From: Gordonia zhaorongruii
Lineage (GTDB): Bacteria; Actinomycetota; Actinomycetes; Mycobacteriales; Mycobacteriaceae
Direction of reading: 5' to 3'
NCBI RefSeq assembly: GCF_007559005.1
Contig: NZ_CP041763.1
Location: forward strand, 2,822,463-2,886,462
Length of the DNA: 64,000 nt
The translations under genes and the position numbers were made by a program. Of the stretch, positions 17,151-25,929 are shown in pieces (position 1 is the stretch's first letter; every line of letters begins with the position of its first letter). The notes below the pieces were generated by a model, which was not told the origin of the DNA, searched no databases, and worked only from the letters and a program-made list of their open reading frames with translations.

Positions 17151-17951
17151 CTACGCCGTCGCGGCCCGTTCGGCCGCTTTCCTCACGAGGCCGGTGAACG
17201 CCGACTCCGATACCGGAGGATCGGACAGGGCCGCATTCGGTCCCGCCTTCTCGACTCGCTCGGGTTCGACCGCCGCGTCCTGACCGGCGATGCCGACCTG
17301 CAGGGTGATCACCCGCCCGCTCGTGGACTGCACGAGCAGGTTCGCCATGTACGCGCTGCGCGCTCGCACGCCCCCATCCGCGAGAGTCGTCACCGAGTCG
17401 GTCCGCAGCAGGTACGCCTGCTCCGCACCGTCGATGCCGTGAACGGGCAGTTCACTCGACGTCGTGACGATACGGGCTCCCGCAAGTCCGCCCGCCGTCG
17501 GACTCGCGGTGACCACGCGGCACGGCCCGCTCGTGTCGCGACGGTCGGCGTCGACGTCGCGGCGCTGCGTGCTGACCAGTTCGGTGAACGTGCCCGCGGC
17601 CGATCGGCCCACGAGAAAGGCGGTGTTCCCCTCGTTCAGGTGGGGATTGAACTTCGCATCCGCCGTCGGCTTGCAGCCCACGGGATCGAAACGAACGCTC
17701 TCCGCGTTCTTCAGAGTCGACCGGTTCGCAGCGACCAGCTCGGACACCTGCGCCGGCACCACCGTGAATCCGTCCGGGAGCGCGTCACCGGGTAGCAGCC
17801 GCGACGGTAGGTCCGACCCCGGATCCACCGGTTCACCCGAATCGCAGGCGACCATCGCCATCGACGCGACACCGGCCATGACCGCAGCCATGATGGAGGA
17901 ACCCGGCATGGATGATTCACGGCGTCGCACGCGGTCACCGTACCGGGTCAT
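17151..17951 (-). CDS. Putative secreted lipoprotein
   Basis: 266 residues. An Arg-rich N-terminus (RVRRRE) is followed by a hydrophobic stretch and Cys36 in AMVACDSGE, which resembles a lipobox although the -3 residue is Met rather than Leu. The mature part is a soluble domain of about 230 residues with two further cysteines (GCKP and GPCRV) that could form a disulfide. I do not recognise the family; several mycobacterial lipoproteins have this plan. It is divergent from ramB with 63 bp between starts and ends about 380 bp upstream of aceA. Start 17951 is chosen to include the signal; 17909 is an alternative. Confidence 0.65.
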   Translation of the reverse strand: MTRYGDRVRRRESSMPGSSIMAAVMAGVASMAMVACDSGEPVDPGSDLPSRLLPGDALPDGFTVVPAQVSELVAANRSTLKNAESVRFDPVGCKPTADAKFNPHLNEGNTAFLVGRSAAGTFTELVSTQRRDVDADRRDTSGPCRVVTASPTAGGLAGARIVTTSSELPVHGIDGAEQAYLLRTDSVTTLADGGVRARSAYMANLLVQSTSGRVITLQVGIAGQDAAVEPERVEKAGPNAALSDPPVSESAFTGLVRKAAERAATA

Positions 17952-18014
17952 CGCACCGGAGCCGGCCTGCTCCGCACCCGATCGCAGCAACTCGAGGAGA
18001 GGATCGCCGCACCG

Positions 18015-19481
18015 ATGAGCGGTAACAAGATGCACAGCTCCGCCAACTCCAAGATGTACGCCCACTCCAAGATGTACGTCGGGGCCCGACTGCGAAGACT
18101 GCGCGGCGAGCGCGGCCTCTCCCAACTCAACATGGCCGCCAGGTTGGGAATCTCCGCGTCGTACCTCAATCAGATCGAGCACGACACCCGGCCGCTGACC
18201 GCTCCGGTGCTCGCCCGCATCACGGAGATCTTCGGCATCGACATCGGCTTCTTCGACCCGCAGGACGACGTCCGGCTGGTCGCCGAGTTGCGCGAAGCGC
18301 TTCTCGACGAGGACCTGGACTTCGATCCCTCGGCGAGCGACGTCAATGAGGTGTCGTCGATGGTCGCCTCCCACCGCGCGATCGCCGAGTCGCTGGTCGG
18401 CATGTACAGCCGCTACCGCGTGGTGTCCGAACAGCTCGCCGCCGCGACCGCCGGCCGTGGGGACCCCAGCGGGCGCGGAGCCATCTCCGCACCGCACGAG
18501 GAGGTCCGCAACTTCTTCTACCAGCGGCGAAACTACATCCACGAACTCGACACCGCGGCTGAGGATCTGACCTCCCGCATGCGGATGCACTCCGCGGACC
18601 TGCGTGCGAGTCTGAACGCACGACTCGAGGACGTGCACGGGGTGCGCATCGCCCGGCGGGTCGACCTCGGCGACAACGTGCTGCACCGTTTCGATCCGGA
18701 GAGGCGGCTGATGGAGTTCTCGGCTGCCCTGTCCCCCGGTCAACGCAGTTTCAAAGTCGCTGCCGAACTCTCCTATCTCGAGTACGACGACCTGATCAGT
18801 GAACTGATCGACGACGGCGGATTCGCCAGTGCCGATGCGGAAGCACTCGCGCGGAAAGGACTGGCGAACTACTTCGCGGCCGCAGCGATCTTGCCGTACA
18901 CCCAGTTCCACGGTGTGGCGGAGGACTACCGGTACGACATCGAGCGGATGTCGGCCTTCTACGCGGTCTCGTACGAGACCGTCTGCCACCGGCTGTCGAC
19001 GCTCCAGCGCCCCGGGTTACGCGGCGTCCCGTGGACGTTCGTACGGGTCGACCGCGCCGGGAACATGTCCAAGCGCCAGTCGGCCACCGGCTTCAACTTC
19101 TCGTCGAGCGGCGGTACGTGTCCGCTGTGGAACGTCTACGAGTCGTTCGTCTCGCCCGGCAAGATCCTCACGCAGATCACCGAGATGCCCGACGGACGCG
19201 AGTACTTCTGGATCGCCCGCACCGTGGAACGCCGTCCGGCGCGCTACAACCAGCCGGGTAAGACCTTCGCCATCGGCATGGGGTGCGAACTGCGGCACGC
19301 GAACCGCGTCGTCTACTCCGACGGCGTCGAGATCGGCGCTGACGCCCGCGCCACCCCGATCGGAGCCGGGTGCCGGGTCTGCGATCGGCCCAGGTGCCCG
19401 CAGCGGGCATTTCCGCCACTCGGCTCGACCCTCGACATCGACGAGCACCGCAGCACCGTCTCGCCGTATACGACGACCTGA
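18015..19481 (+). CDS. ramB: RamB-type short-chain fatty acid/acetate regulator
   Basis: 488 residues. The XRE HTH (about 22-80) has QLNMAARLGISASYLNQIEH. A central IrrE/peptidase-like region and a C-terminal DUF2083 domain follow, ending with a Cys cluster GAGCRVCDRPRCPQR. This is the architecture of RamB, which controls glyoxylate-shunt, acetate and propionate genes. The HTH sequence is close to mycobacterial RamB (Rv0465c), which as I recall starts near SKTYVG. Here the N-terminus carries two copies of a six-residue unit (NSKMYA at 11-16, HSKMYV at 17-22), so the real start may be later (ATG 18054 or 18072). GAGGAGAGG lies about 13 nt before 18015. The likely target aceA is nearby. Confidence 0.9.
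   Translation: MSGNKMHSSANSKMYAHSKMYVGARLRRLRGERGLSQLNMAARLGISASYLNQIEHDTRPLTAPVLARITEIFGIDIGFFDPQDDVRLVAELREALLDEDLDFDPSASDVNEVSSMVASHRAIAESLVGMYSRYRVVSEQLAAATAGRGDPSGRGAISAPHEEVRNFFYQRRNYIHELDTAAEDLTSRMRMHSADLRASLNARLEDVHGVRIARRVDLGDNVLHRFDPERRLMEFSAALSPGQRSFKVAAELSYLEYDDLISELIDDGGFASADAEALARKGLANYFAAAAILPYTQFHGVAEDYRYDIERMSAFYAVSYETVCHRLSTLQRPGLRGVPWTFVRVDRAGNMSKRQSATGFNFSSSGGTCPLWNVYESFVSPGKILTQITEMPDGREYFWIARTVERRPARYNQPGKTFAIGMGCELRHANRVVYSDGVEIGADARATPIGAGCRVCDRPRCPQRAFPPLGSTLDIDEHRSTVSPYTTT
18046..18081 (+). repeat. 18-bp tandem duplication at the 5' end of ramB
   Basis: ACTCCAAGATGTACG occurs at 18046-18060 and again at 18064-18078, period 18 bp. It encodes NSKMYA then HSKMYV and duplicates an in-frame ATG. 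Confidence 0.85.
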
Positions 19482-19565
19482 TCACCACACCTCGGTCTGA
19501 TCGCCACACCTGATCGCACGCGGGCCGAGCTCCGTCATCGCAGCCTGCGCGTCTGCCGGTTGGTC

Positions 19566-19571
19566 TACCGT
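19566..19571 (+). promoter_or_regulatory. Leaderless -10 box, CMD-family gene
   Basis: TACCGT, 6 nt before the ATG at 19578. Confidence 0.45.
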
Positions 19572-19577
19572 GGCCGC

Positions 19578-20123
19578 ATGAGCACTCCCCGCGTCTCCCC
19601 CGGGACCTTCGCCGAACTCGGTCCGATCAACTGGCTGGTGGTGCGCGCCATGTCGATCGCCACCGGCACCGACAACGCACACATCTTCGCCACCATCGGA
19701 CGGAGCAAGGGCCTGTTCCGCGGGTGGCTGCACTTCTCGTCGCGAATGATGCCGTTCGGTGAGTTGTCGCGCCGGGAGACCGAGTCGGTCATCATCCGCG
19801 TCGCCCATCTGCGCGGCTGCGACTACGAACTGGACCACCACCGCCGTCTCGGCGCGAAAGCCGGGGTCGACGCCGCGGCGTTCGATCGCATCATCGAGGG
19901 GCCGGACGCCGGATGGGGCGACCGCGAACGCACACTTCTCCTCGCCACCGATCAACTGGTGGCTGATCGCGACCTGTCGGACACGACCTGGGCGGCCTTG
20001 CGCAGGCACCTAGACGAACGACAGGCGATCGCGTTCGTGCTCCTCGTCGGGCAATACGATTCGCTCGCCACCACGATCGGTGTGCTGCGCGTCCAACGAG
20101 ACGAATTCGCTGCCCGGTCATGA
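19578..20123 (+). CDS. Carboxymuconolactone decarboxylase/AhpD-family protein (Rv0464c-like)
   Basis: 181 residues, all-helical, with the CMD-core pattern ELSRRETESVIIRVAHLRGCDYELDHH. Peroxidase-active AhpD proteins have a CxxC pair; here only one Cys is in that position, followed by a Glu and two His residues. It therefore more likely acts as a hydrolase/decarboxylase-like or non-thiol enzyme. Substrate unknown. Start 19578 follows a TACCGT box by 6 nt. Its stop overlaps the start of the methyltransferase gene (ATGA), so the two are translationally coupled. Position next to ramB matches Rv0464c. Confidence 0.78.
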   Translation: MSTPRVSPGTFAELGPINWLVVRAMSIATGTDNAHIFATIGRSKGLFRGWLHFSSRMMPFGELSRRETESVIIRVAHLRGCDYELDHHRRLGAKAGVDAAAFDRIIEGPDAGWGDRERTLLLATDQLVADRDLSDTTWAALRRHLDERQAIAFVLLVGQYDSLATTIGVLRVQRDEFAARS

Positions 20124-20776
20124 CCTCCTTCGCATTGCGGATGATGCAGAATCCGGCGTTCTCGCAGATCTACGAGACGCTGTGGCGGCCGGTGTTCACT
20201 CGCGGGTTCAGTCTCGGCGGATCGGCGACCGCCGACTACGACCGCGCCCTGCGCGCCTACCTCGCCCGCCCCGGGGACCGGCAGGTGCTCGACATGGCGT
20301 GCGGCCCGGGGAATTACAGCGCAGACGCGGCGCACGGTCTCACCGGCGCCGGCCGGTACACGGGCATCGACTTCTCCGCTGCGATGCTCGCCCGGGCGGG
20401 CACCGACAACCGGACCGACCGGGTGTCGTTCGTACGCGGGGATGCCCACCGCCTGCCGTTTCCCGACGACTCGTTCCACACTGTGCTCTGCCTTGCCGCG
20501 CTCTACCTGATCCCGGATCCGCTGCCCGTCCTCGACGAGATGGTGCGCGTGTGCGCGCCCGGCGGCGAGATGATCGTATTCACGTCCGCGCAGACCTCCG
20601 TGGCCGCACTGCCGGGGGCGCGAACCCTCGCCGAGCTGTCCGGGCTCCGACTCTTCAGCGTCGACGAGATCGTCGACCGCTTCGCCGACCTTCGAACCGA
20701 GCACATCGAGCAGTCGATCACCGGCGTCGGGCAGTACGTCCACGCGCGGAAACCCCGAGCGTCGCAGCACCACTGA
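20120..20776 (+). CDS. SAM-dependent methyltransferase
   Basis: 218-residue class I methyltransferase: motif I VLDMACGPGNYS (near 56-67), motif II acidic residue in TGIDFSAAML, and motif IV/post-I region GDAHRLPFPDDSFH. The fold matches UbiE/Methyltransf_11. The acceptor is unknown; small lipophilic or quinone-like substrates are usual. It overlaps the CMD gene by 4 nt and lies upstream of a cupin gene separated by 160 bp with its own promoter signal. No membrane segment. Probably cytoplasmic. Confidence 0.82.
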   Translation: MTSFALRMMQNPAFSQIYETLWRPVFTRGFSLGGSATADYDRALRAYLARPGDRQVLDMACGPGNYSADAAHGLTGAGRYTGIDFSAAMLARAGTDNRTDRVSFVRGDAHRLPFPDDSFHTVLCLAALYLIPDPLPVLDEMVRVCAPGGEMIVFTSAQTSVAALPGARTLAELSGLRLFSVDEIVDRFADLRTEHIEQSITGVGQYVHARKPRASQHH

Positions 20777-20936
20777 CCCGCACAGGTACCGCGCCTTCCC
20801 GCGGCAGCTGCTGCCTCCCGCCCCACCTGCAGAGGCCGCGCGACGCAGTACCTGCCGCGGCAGTGTCATCTCCCACCCGGGGCGTGGCTAGGCTGCTGAC
20901 AACCGTGTCTCCGCCCGATCAACGCGAGGAGTGACA

Positions 20937-21263
20937 ATGCCTACGACGACGGCCGCGTATCTCACCGGCCTGGCAGCGACCAACGACGACGCCGGCGATC
21001 AGCCCGCGATCAAGCGGCTTCACCGCAGCGACACCGAGACGGTGGTCCGCATCGCCTTCCGCGAAGGCCAGGTGATGCGCGAGCACATGGCGGCGCACCC
21101 GATCCTCGTTCTGGGCCAGACCGGAGCCATCGATTTCACCGTGGACGGCTCGACGTATCGCCTGGAACCGGGGAGCGCGATCCGCGTCGGCGCCCGGGTG
21201 AAGCATGCGCTGCACGCGATCTCGGCGGGCACCGTCACCCTCGTGGTCATCCACGGCACCTGA
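20937..21263 (+). CDS. Small cupin-domain protein
   Basis: 108 residues with a single cupin barrel: GQVMREHMAAHPILVLGQTG (motif 1) and LEPGSAIRVGARVKHALHAI (motif 2). Motif 1 keeps two histidines and motif 2 has one, so a metal may bind, although the typical Glu ligand is unclear. Enzymatic role unknown; such small cupins often act as sugar epimerase-like or sensing proteins. Start ATG 20937 has GAGGA 6 nt upstream. The 3' end carries a 26-bp tandem repeat that crosses the stop codon. A TAGGCT box at 20888-20893 may be its promoter. Confidence 0.75.
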   Translation: MPTTTAAYLTGLAATNDDAGDQPAIKRLHRSDTETVVRIAFREGQVMREHMAAHPILVLGQTGAIDFTVDGSTYRLEPGSAIRVGARVKHALHAISAGTVTLVVIHGT

Positions 21264-21288
21264 CCCTCGTAGTCATCCACGGCAACTG
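21237..21288 (+). repeat. 26-bp tandem repeat across the cupin stop codon
   Basis: Two adjacent 26-bp units (21237-21262 and 21263-21288) differ at two bases. The first unit contributes the last codons of the cupin gene; the second lies past the TGA. A partial third copy may start at 21289. Confidence 0.85.
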
Positions 21289-21353
21289 ACCTTCGCGGGC
21301 ACCTGGCCCCGAGCGTCTGGATTCCCGGCGCGCTGATTCCCGCACCCGTGCAG

Positions 21354-22244
21354 TCAGAAGGCACGGTAGTCGCGAACCGACATCCGCGGCCCCCTCCGCT
21401 CCGGCATTCCGCCGACGATCTCGCACAGGCGGATCAGCCGGTACCGGTGTCCGCGATACGGTTCGAGCAGGTCGAGCATCCCCGCGTCGTCTACCCGGTG
21501 ACCGCTCAGCGCAGTGCCCACCACCGACGGCGTGTGGTAGTCGCCGACCGGCACCGCGTCGGCATCGCCCAGCGCTCGGGCCCGGACGTGCGCCGCGGTC
21601 CACGGACCGACGCCGCGCAATCCGCCGAGCGCGTCGGCCTTGCCTTCGACGTCCACCGCTGCCGCCGCGCGGATCGTCCGCATCCGCACCGGTTCCAATC
21701 CGCTCCGGTGCCAATCGGATTCAGTGATGTCGCGCCACACCTCGCGGGGCGGCGGCACCCGCATATCGGCGGGAACCGGACCCGGCGCGGGTTCGCCGTA
21801 ACGAGTGAGCAGGTACCGCCATCCGCGATACGCCTCAGTGCCGACCACCTTCTGCTCCATGATCGTGGCGACGAGCGTCTCCCACACGAGGCCAGTGCGG
21901 CCGATGCGCAGCCCTGGTGCGCCCGCGATGAGCCGGCGCACCACCCGATCATCGGCAGCGTCGGCCAGTTTGTCGAGACCTTCGGGTTCATCCGACGCTC
22001 CGGTCAGGTCCGGTGCCCCGCGCAGCAGCCATTCGGCCCCCGGGCCCCAGGCACGTGCGGCGACCCCGTCCGCTGCGCGAGCGACCGTGATGGTTCCCGG
22101 CCCTTCCGGAGTGTGGACGGCGCGCCAGATCGATCCATCTTGGGCCACGCGGTAGGCGGGGTCGCCCTTCCCCCGGCGATGGACACCGAGCACCGCGTTC
22201 AGTGAGACCGCGCCGGGCTGGGACCACGCTCGTCGATCGGTCAC
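21354..22244 (-). CDS. HhH-GPD DNA glycosylase (AlkA-like)
   Basis: 296 residues from GTG 22244. The helix-hairpin-helix and catalytic region is LGGLRGVGPWTAAHVRAR followed by DADAVPVGDYHTPS, where the Asp in PVGDYH is the expected catalytic residue of the HhH-GPD superfamily. There is no iron-sulfur Cys cluster, so an AlkA/3-methyladenine type is more likely than a Nth type. Its role would be base-excision repair of alkylated purines. It stands alone between the cupin gene and the lpd terminator; no regulator is visible. Confidence 0.82.
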   Translation of the reverse strand: MTDRRAWSQPGAVSLNAVLGVHRRGKGDPAYRVAQDGSIWRAVHTPEGPGTITVARAADGVAARAWGPGAEWLLRGAPDLTGASDEPEGLDKLADAADDRVVRRLIAGAPGLRIGRTGLVWETLVATIMEQKVVGTEAYRGWRYLLTRYGEPAPGPVPADMRVPPPREVWRDITESDWHRSGLEPVRMRTIRAAAAVDVEGKADALGGLRGVGPWTAAHVRARALGDADAVPVGDYHTPSVVGTALSGHRVDDAGMLDLLEPYRGHRYRLIRLCEIVGGMPERRGPRMSVRDYRAF

Positions 22245-22269
22245 CGCGTCATCGTCTCCTGGAAAACAG

Positions 22270-22303
22270 CGGCGCCCGCACTCGTTACCGAGTGCGGGCG
22301 CCG
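22270..22303 (-). terminator. Terminator downstream of lpd
   Basis: A perfect 15-bp GC-rich stem with loop TTAC (22270-22284 with 22289-22303), 12 bp past the lpd stop. Confidence 0.82.
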
Positions 22304-22314
22304 GTCGTGCGGTG

Positions 22315-23700
22315 TCACAGGTTGATCATGTGGCCGATCGCGCCGTGGAACGTCTCCTGCAGGGCCTCGCTCATCGTCGGATGCGTGTGGACGTTGCGCG
22401 CGAGTTCCTTCGCGGTCAGGTCCCACTTCTGCGCCAGCGTCAGCTCCGGCAGCATCTCCGAGACGTTGTCGCCCACCAGGTGGCCGCCGATCAACTCGTC
22501 GTCGGTGCCGTCGGTGATCAGCTTGACGAAGCCCGCAGGCGCGTTGAGGCCCTGAGCCTTGCCGTTGGCGGTGAACGGGAACTTCGTCACCTTCACGTCG
22601 TAGCCCTCGTCCTTGGCCTGCTGCTCGGTGAGACCGAACGAGGCGACCTGGGGCTGACAGAACGTGGCGCGCGGCATCATCCGGTAGTCGCCGAGCGGCA
22701 TCGTCTCGGCGCCCGCCATAGTCTCGGCTGCGACGACGCCCTGCGCCTCGGCGACATGCGCGAGCTGAAGCTTGGCGGTGACGTCACCGATCGCATAGAT
22801 GTTGTCGACATTGGTGCGCATGTGGTCGTCGATCTCGATGGCGCCGCGGTCGGTGAGTTCGACGCCCGTGTTCTCCAGGCCGAAGCCCTCGACGCGCGGC
22901 GCGAAGCCGACGGACATGAGGACCTTGTCGACGGTGAGCGTCTGCTCAGCATCCTTGGAGTCCTTGTAGGTGACGACGACCTGCGACCCCTGATCGTCGA
23001 CCGTCTGAACGGCAGCACCGGTGAGGATCTTGACGCCGAGCTTCTTGTAGGCCTTGGTCAGCTCCTTCGACACGTCGGCGTCCTCGTTCGGAAGGATCCG
23101 CGGCAGGAACTCGACGATGGTGACGTCGACGCCGTAGTTCGCGAGGACGTAACCGAACTCCATGCCGATCGCTCCGGCACCGACGATGACGATCGATTCC
23201 GGGAGTTCGCGCGTGAGGATCTGGTCCTCGTAGGTAACGACGTTGTCGCTCAGTTCCACGCCGGGCAGCAGCTTCACCGTCGAGCCGGTGTCGATGATGA
23301 CGTTGTCGAACGTGATCTCGCGGTCGCCGACCTTGATGGTCTTGGCATCGGAGAACACCCCGTATCCGTCGATCTCGGTGATCTTGTTCTTCTTCATCAG
23401 GAAGTGAACGCCCTTGACGATGCCGTCGGACACTTTCCGGCTGCGGTCGAAGGCGGCACCGTAATCGAACGACACCTCACCGCTCATGCCGAAGTCCGCG
23501 GCTTCGTGATTGAAGACGTGCGCGAGTTCCGCGTTGCGCAGCAGCGCCTTGGAGGGGATGCATCCGACGTTCAGGCAGACACCGCCCCACCACTTCTCCT
23601 CGATGACGGCGGTCTTCATGCCGAGTTGGGCGGACCGGATCGCGGCCACGTACCCACCAGGGCCGGCTCCCAGGACAACTGTTTGAAAATGTTCAGCCAC
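22315..23700 (-). CDS. lpd: Dihydrolipoamide dehydrogenase
   Basis: 461 residues. FAD GxGxxG is at 11-16, the redox disulfide Cys42-x4-Cys47 in [15 protein letters not shown](P) motif [12 protein letters not shown], and C-terminal His-Glu HTHPTMSE. This is the E3 component that re-oxidises lipoyl groups of 2-oxoacid dehydrogenases and, in mycobacteria, also of the peroxiredoxin system with AhpD/DlaT. The start is GTG 23700, with TAGGCT 7 nt upstream, a leaderless arrangement. It is divergent from a TetR gene, whose operator lies between them. The gene is the Rv0462 counterpart in the conserved order. Confidence 0.96.
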   Translation of the reverse strand: MAEHFQTVVLGAGPGGYVAAIRSAQLGMKTAVIEEKWWGGVCLNVGCIPSKALLRNAELAHVFNHEAADFGMSGEVSFDYGAAFDRSRKVSDGIVKGVHFLMKKNKITEIDGYGVFSDAKTIKVGDREITFDNVIIDTGSTVKLLPGVELSDNVVTYEDQILTRELPESIVIVGAGAIGMEFGYVLANYGVDVTIVEFLPRILPNEDADVSKELTKAYKKLGVKILTGAAVQTVDDQGSQVVVTYKDSKDAEQTLTVDKVLMSVGFAPRVEGFGLENTGVELTDRGAIEIDDHMRTNVDNIYAIGDVTAKLQLAHVAEAQGVVAAETMAGAETMPLGDYRMMPRATFCQPQVASFGLTEQQAKDEGYDVKVTKFPFTANGKAQGLNAPAGFVKLITDGTDDELIGGHLVGDNVSEMLPELTLAQKWDLTAKELARNVHTHPTMSEALQETFHGAIGHMINL

Positions 23701-23707
23701 GGCGTCC

Positions 23708-23713
23708 AGCCTA
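23708..23713 (-). promoter_or_regulatory. Leaderless -10 box of lpd
   Basis: TAGGCT on the minus strand, 7 nt before the GTG at 23700. Confidence 0.5.
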
Positions 23714-23768
23714 CGTTCTCGGCGACCGCTCGTGGCGCGATGGCGAAGCACTCTTCGCGAATCACTTT

Positions 23769-23806
23769 TCAATCACTGATTGAATTATTGATTGATCGAT
23801 GATTGA
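23769..23806. promoter_or_regulatory. TGATTGA cluster, TetR operator candidate
   Basis: TCAATCA-C-TGATTGA (23769-23783) is a perfect dyad. Two further TGATTGA copies follow at 23789 and 23800, spaced 12 and 11 bp, i.e. about one helical turn. The A/T-rich block lies directly upstream of the TetR start. Confidence 0.6.
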
Positions 23807-23814
23807 CTCGCCGC

Positions 23815-24459
23815 ATGGCCACCGACGTCACCCGCACACGACTCCTCGACGCCGCCGAGCGGTTACTCGCCACGACGTCGTACGCCGACCTGAAGGTGCG
23901 CGCGGTCTGCGTCGAGGCGGGCGTCAATCCGGCATCCGTGCATTACCACTTCGGTTCCCGGGAGAACCTGGTCACAGCACTGCTGCAGGATCGGCTCGGC
24001 CCGGTCTGGGCCGATCCGCTGGACGAGCTGGCCGCGCGGCACCCCACCGTCCGGGAGATCGTCGACGCCATCCTCTCCCCACTCCTCCGGCTCAGTGAGA
24101 ACACCTCGTACGCACCGCACCTGACGTTGCTCGGCGGGTTCGTGATGACGCATCCCGATGCCGAGTGGACTGGCACGTGGTTCCGCACGGACGTGTGGGC
24201 GACGCTGCTCACGCACGCCACCGGAGTCGACGAGAGGACGGCCCGCCGTCGATGGCAGTTCGCGTTCAGTCTGCTGATGACCGAACTGTCGATCCCCCAG
24301 CGCCTCACCCCGTGGAACGTCGCAGCACTCGGCGATTTCCTGACTGCCGGACTGCACGGTCCGAACAGCAGCAGCCCGAACAGCAGGGATCCGAACCACG
24401 ACAGCCCGGACAGAAACGGCCGCAGCCCGGCCGAACCACCATCGAAGGACGAATCATGA
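23815..24459 (+). CDS. TetR-family regulator of the flavin oxidoreductase gene
   Basis: 214 residues. The TetR HTH is at the N-terminus, with VRAVCVEAGVNPASVHYHFG. A ligand-binding helical domain and a low-complexity C-terminus rich in Asn, Ser, Asp and Pro follow. ATG 23815 is chosen because it follows the TGATTGA operator cluster; a TTG at 23803 is in frame. The gene overlaps the flavin oxidoreductase by 4 nt (ATGA at 24456), so regulator and enzyme form one operon, controlled most simply by autorepression through the TGATTGA sites. Ligand unknown; it could be the enone-type substrate of the enzyme. Confidence 0.83.
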   Translation: MATDVTRTRLLDAAERLLATTSYADLKVRAVCVEAGVNPASVHYHFGSRENLVTALLQDRLGPVWADPLDELAARHPTVREIVDAILSPLLRLSENTSYAPHLTLLGGFVMTHPDAEWTGTWFRTDVWATLLTHATGVDERTARRRWQFAFSLLMTELSIPQRLTPWNVAALGDFLTAGLHGPNSSSPNSRDPNHDSPDRNGRSPAEPPSKDES

Positions 24460-25712
24460 CACCTCCCACTCCCGTGACCGCGGACCCCTTCGCACCAGCG
24501 ACGCTCGGACCGGTGACGCTCCGCAACCGGCTCATCAAATGCGCGACGTTCGAAGGCCGGACGCCCGACGCCCTGGTGACCGACGATCTGATCGACTTCC
24601 ACCGCGAGGTGGCGGCAGGCGGCGTCGGCATGAGCACCGTCGCCTACTGCGCCGTCGCGCCCGAGGGTCGCACCGATCGCCACCAGGTCTGGATGCGGCC
24701 CGAGGCGATGGACGGACTCGAGCAACTGACTGCGGCCATCCACAGCGAAGGCGCCCTCGCGGCCGCGCAGCTCGGACACGCGGGCGCCGTGGCGAACTCG
24801 GTGTCGAACCGGAAGGCCGCACTCGGGCCGGGCCGCATACCCGCCCCGATGGGCATGTCCCTCACCCACAAGGTGAACTCCGACGACATCGCCCGCATCA
24901 CCCGGAACTTCGCCGAAGCAGCGAAGATCGCCGTCGATTGCGGGTTCGACGGTCTCGAAGTGCACTGCGGGCACAATTACCTGCTCAGCTCATTCCTCTC
25001 TCCGCTCCTCAACCATCGCCGCGACGGGTACGGCGGCAGTCTGGAAGGCCGCGCCCGACTGGCACGAGAGGTACTCGAAGCAGTACGGAACGCGGTCGGC
25101 GATCAGGCCGCGGTGTGGACGAAACTCAACATGTTCGACGGCGTCGGCAGGCCCGGGCCGGGCAGGGGAGGTAAGCCGTGGAGCGGCTTCAACGTCGACG
25201 CGGCGTGCGCGACTGCGCAGCTGTTCGAGGCGGACGGTCACCTCGACGCCATCGAGCCCACGGCCGGCAGTTCGCTGCTCAACCCGATGTACCTGTTCCA
25301 CGGGGACGCCCCGCGCAAGGAGTTCGCCGACGCGTTCCACGGACCGATGCGGACCGGGATCCGCGTCGGCGGCCCGATCTTCCTGAAGCACTACAAGTAC
25401 CGCGACGCCTACCTGCTGCCCCTGGCGCGCGAACTCCGCAAAGCCGTATCGCTGCCCCTGATCCTGCTCGGCGGCATCACCGACCGCGCGTCGATCCAGA
25501 CCGCACTCGACGAGGGGTTCGATTTCGTCGCCATGGGTCGAGCTCTGCTTCGCGAGCCCGATCTGCCGTTGTCGATCCAGAACGACCCCTCGACGGTTTC
25601 GCGGTGCGTGCACTGCAACCTGTGCATGCCGAGCATCTACTCGACGACACGTTGTCCAATTCGTGACGGAGAGGTTCCCGATCCGTTGTCACCTGCAGGG
25701 CAACGTAACTGA
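24456..25712 (+). CDS. NADH:flavin oxidoreductase, old yellow enzyme family
   Basis: 418 residues. The TIM-barrel FMN domain shows LRNRLIKCATFEGR at the N-terminus, AQLGHAG, and DGLEVHCGHNYLLSSFLSPLLN, with GGITDRASIQTALDEGFDFVAMGRALL near the end. The C-terminal CVHCNLCMPSIYSTTRC carries four Cys in the position of the iron-sulfur cluster of 2,4-dienoyl-CoA reductase-like OYEs, but the usual spacing is altered and the NAD-binding domain of that family is absent. Likely reduces an activated C=C bond. Overlap with the TetR gene indicates a small dedicated operon. Confidence 0.85.
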   Translation: MTPPTPVTADPFAPATLGPVTLRNRLIKCATFEGRTPDALVTDDLIDFHREVAAGGVGMSTVAYCAVAPEGRTDRHQVWMRPEAMDGLEQLTAAIHSEGALAAAQLGHAGAVANSVSNRKAALGPGRIPAPMGMSLTHKVNSDDIARITRNFAEAAKIAVDCGFDGLEVHCGHNYLLSSFLSPLLNHRRDGYGGSLEGRARLAREVLEAVRNAVGDQAAVWTKLNMFDGVGRPGPGRGGKPWSGFNVDAACATAQLFEADGHLDAIEPTAGSSLLNPMYLFHGDAPRKEFADAFHGPMRTGIRVGGPIFLKHYKYRDAYLLPLARELRKAVSLPLILLGGITDRASIQTALDEGFDFVAMGRALLREPDLPLSIQNDPSTVSRCVHCNLCMPSIYSTTRCPIRDGEVPDPLSPAGQRN

Positions 25713-25929
25713 GCGGTCTCGAATCCGTTTGTTCAAGTTTCCCTCCCGCCCCGATAGTGCTACGCATTACATAGTCCGTTCGGGGGGAACGACCCCTCGA
25801 TTGCCTATCGGCTGAGGTGACGCAAGGAGTGACGACCGCCGCGTGCGCGCGGTGTCGAGCGCGATGCGCCCGGCACCTGCGCACCGACACTCCTGCACGC
25901 GACACCTCCGCCCCAAATCGGAGGAACCG
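25713..25929. other. Intergenic leader of the MHS transporter
   Basis: 217 bp with a relatively A/T-rich patch around 25755-25775 that may hold a promoter. Frames that extend the transporter upstream from 25843 encode an Arg/Cys-rich leader with no similarity to transporters, so I treat them as noncoding. Confidence 0.4.

Noticed and set aside
22312..23802. Long plus-strand frame opposite lpd
   Set aside because: It mirrors a complete, motif-perfect lpd gene; Asp/Val/Leu-rich content is typical of antisense shadows in high-GC DNA.
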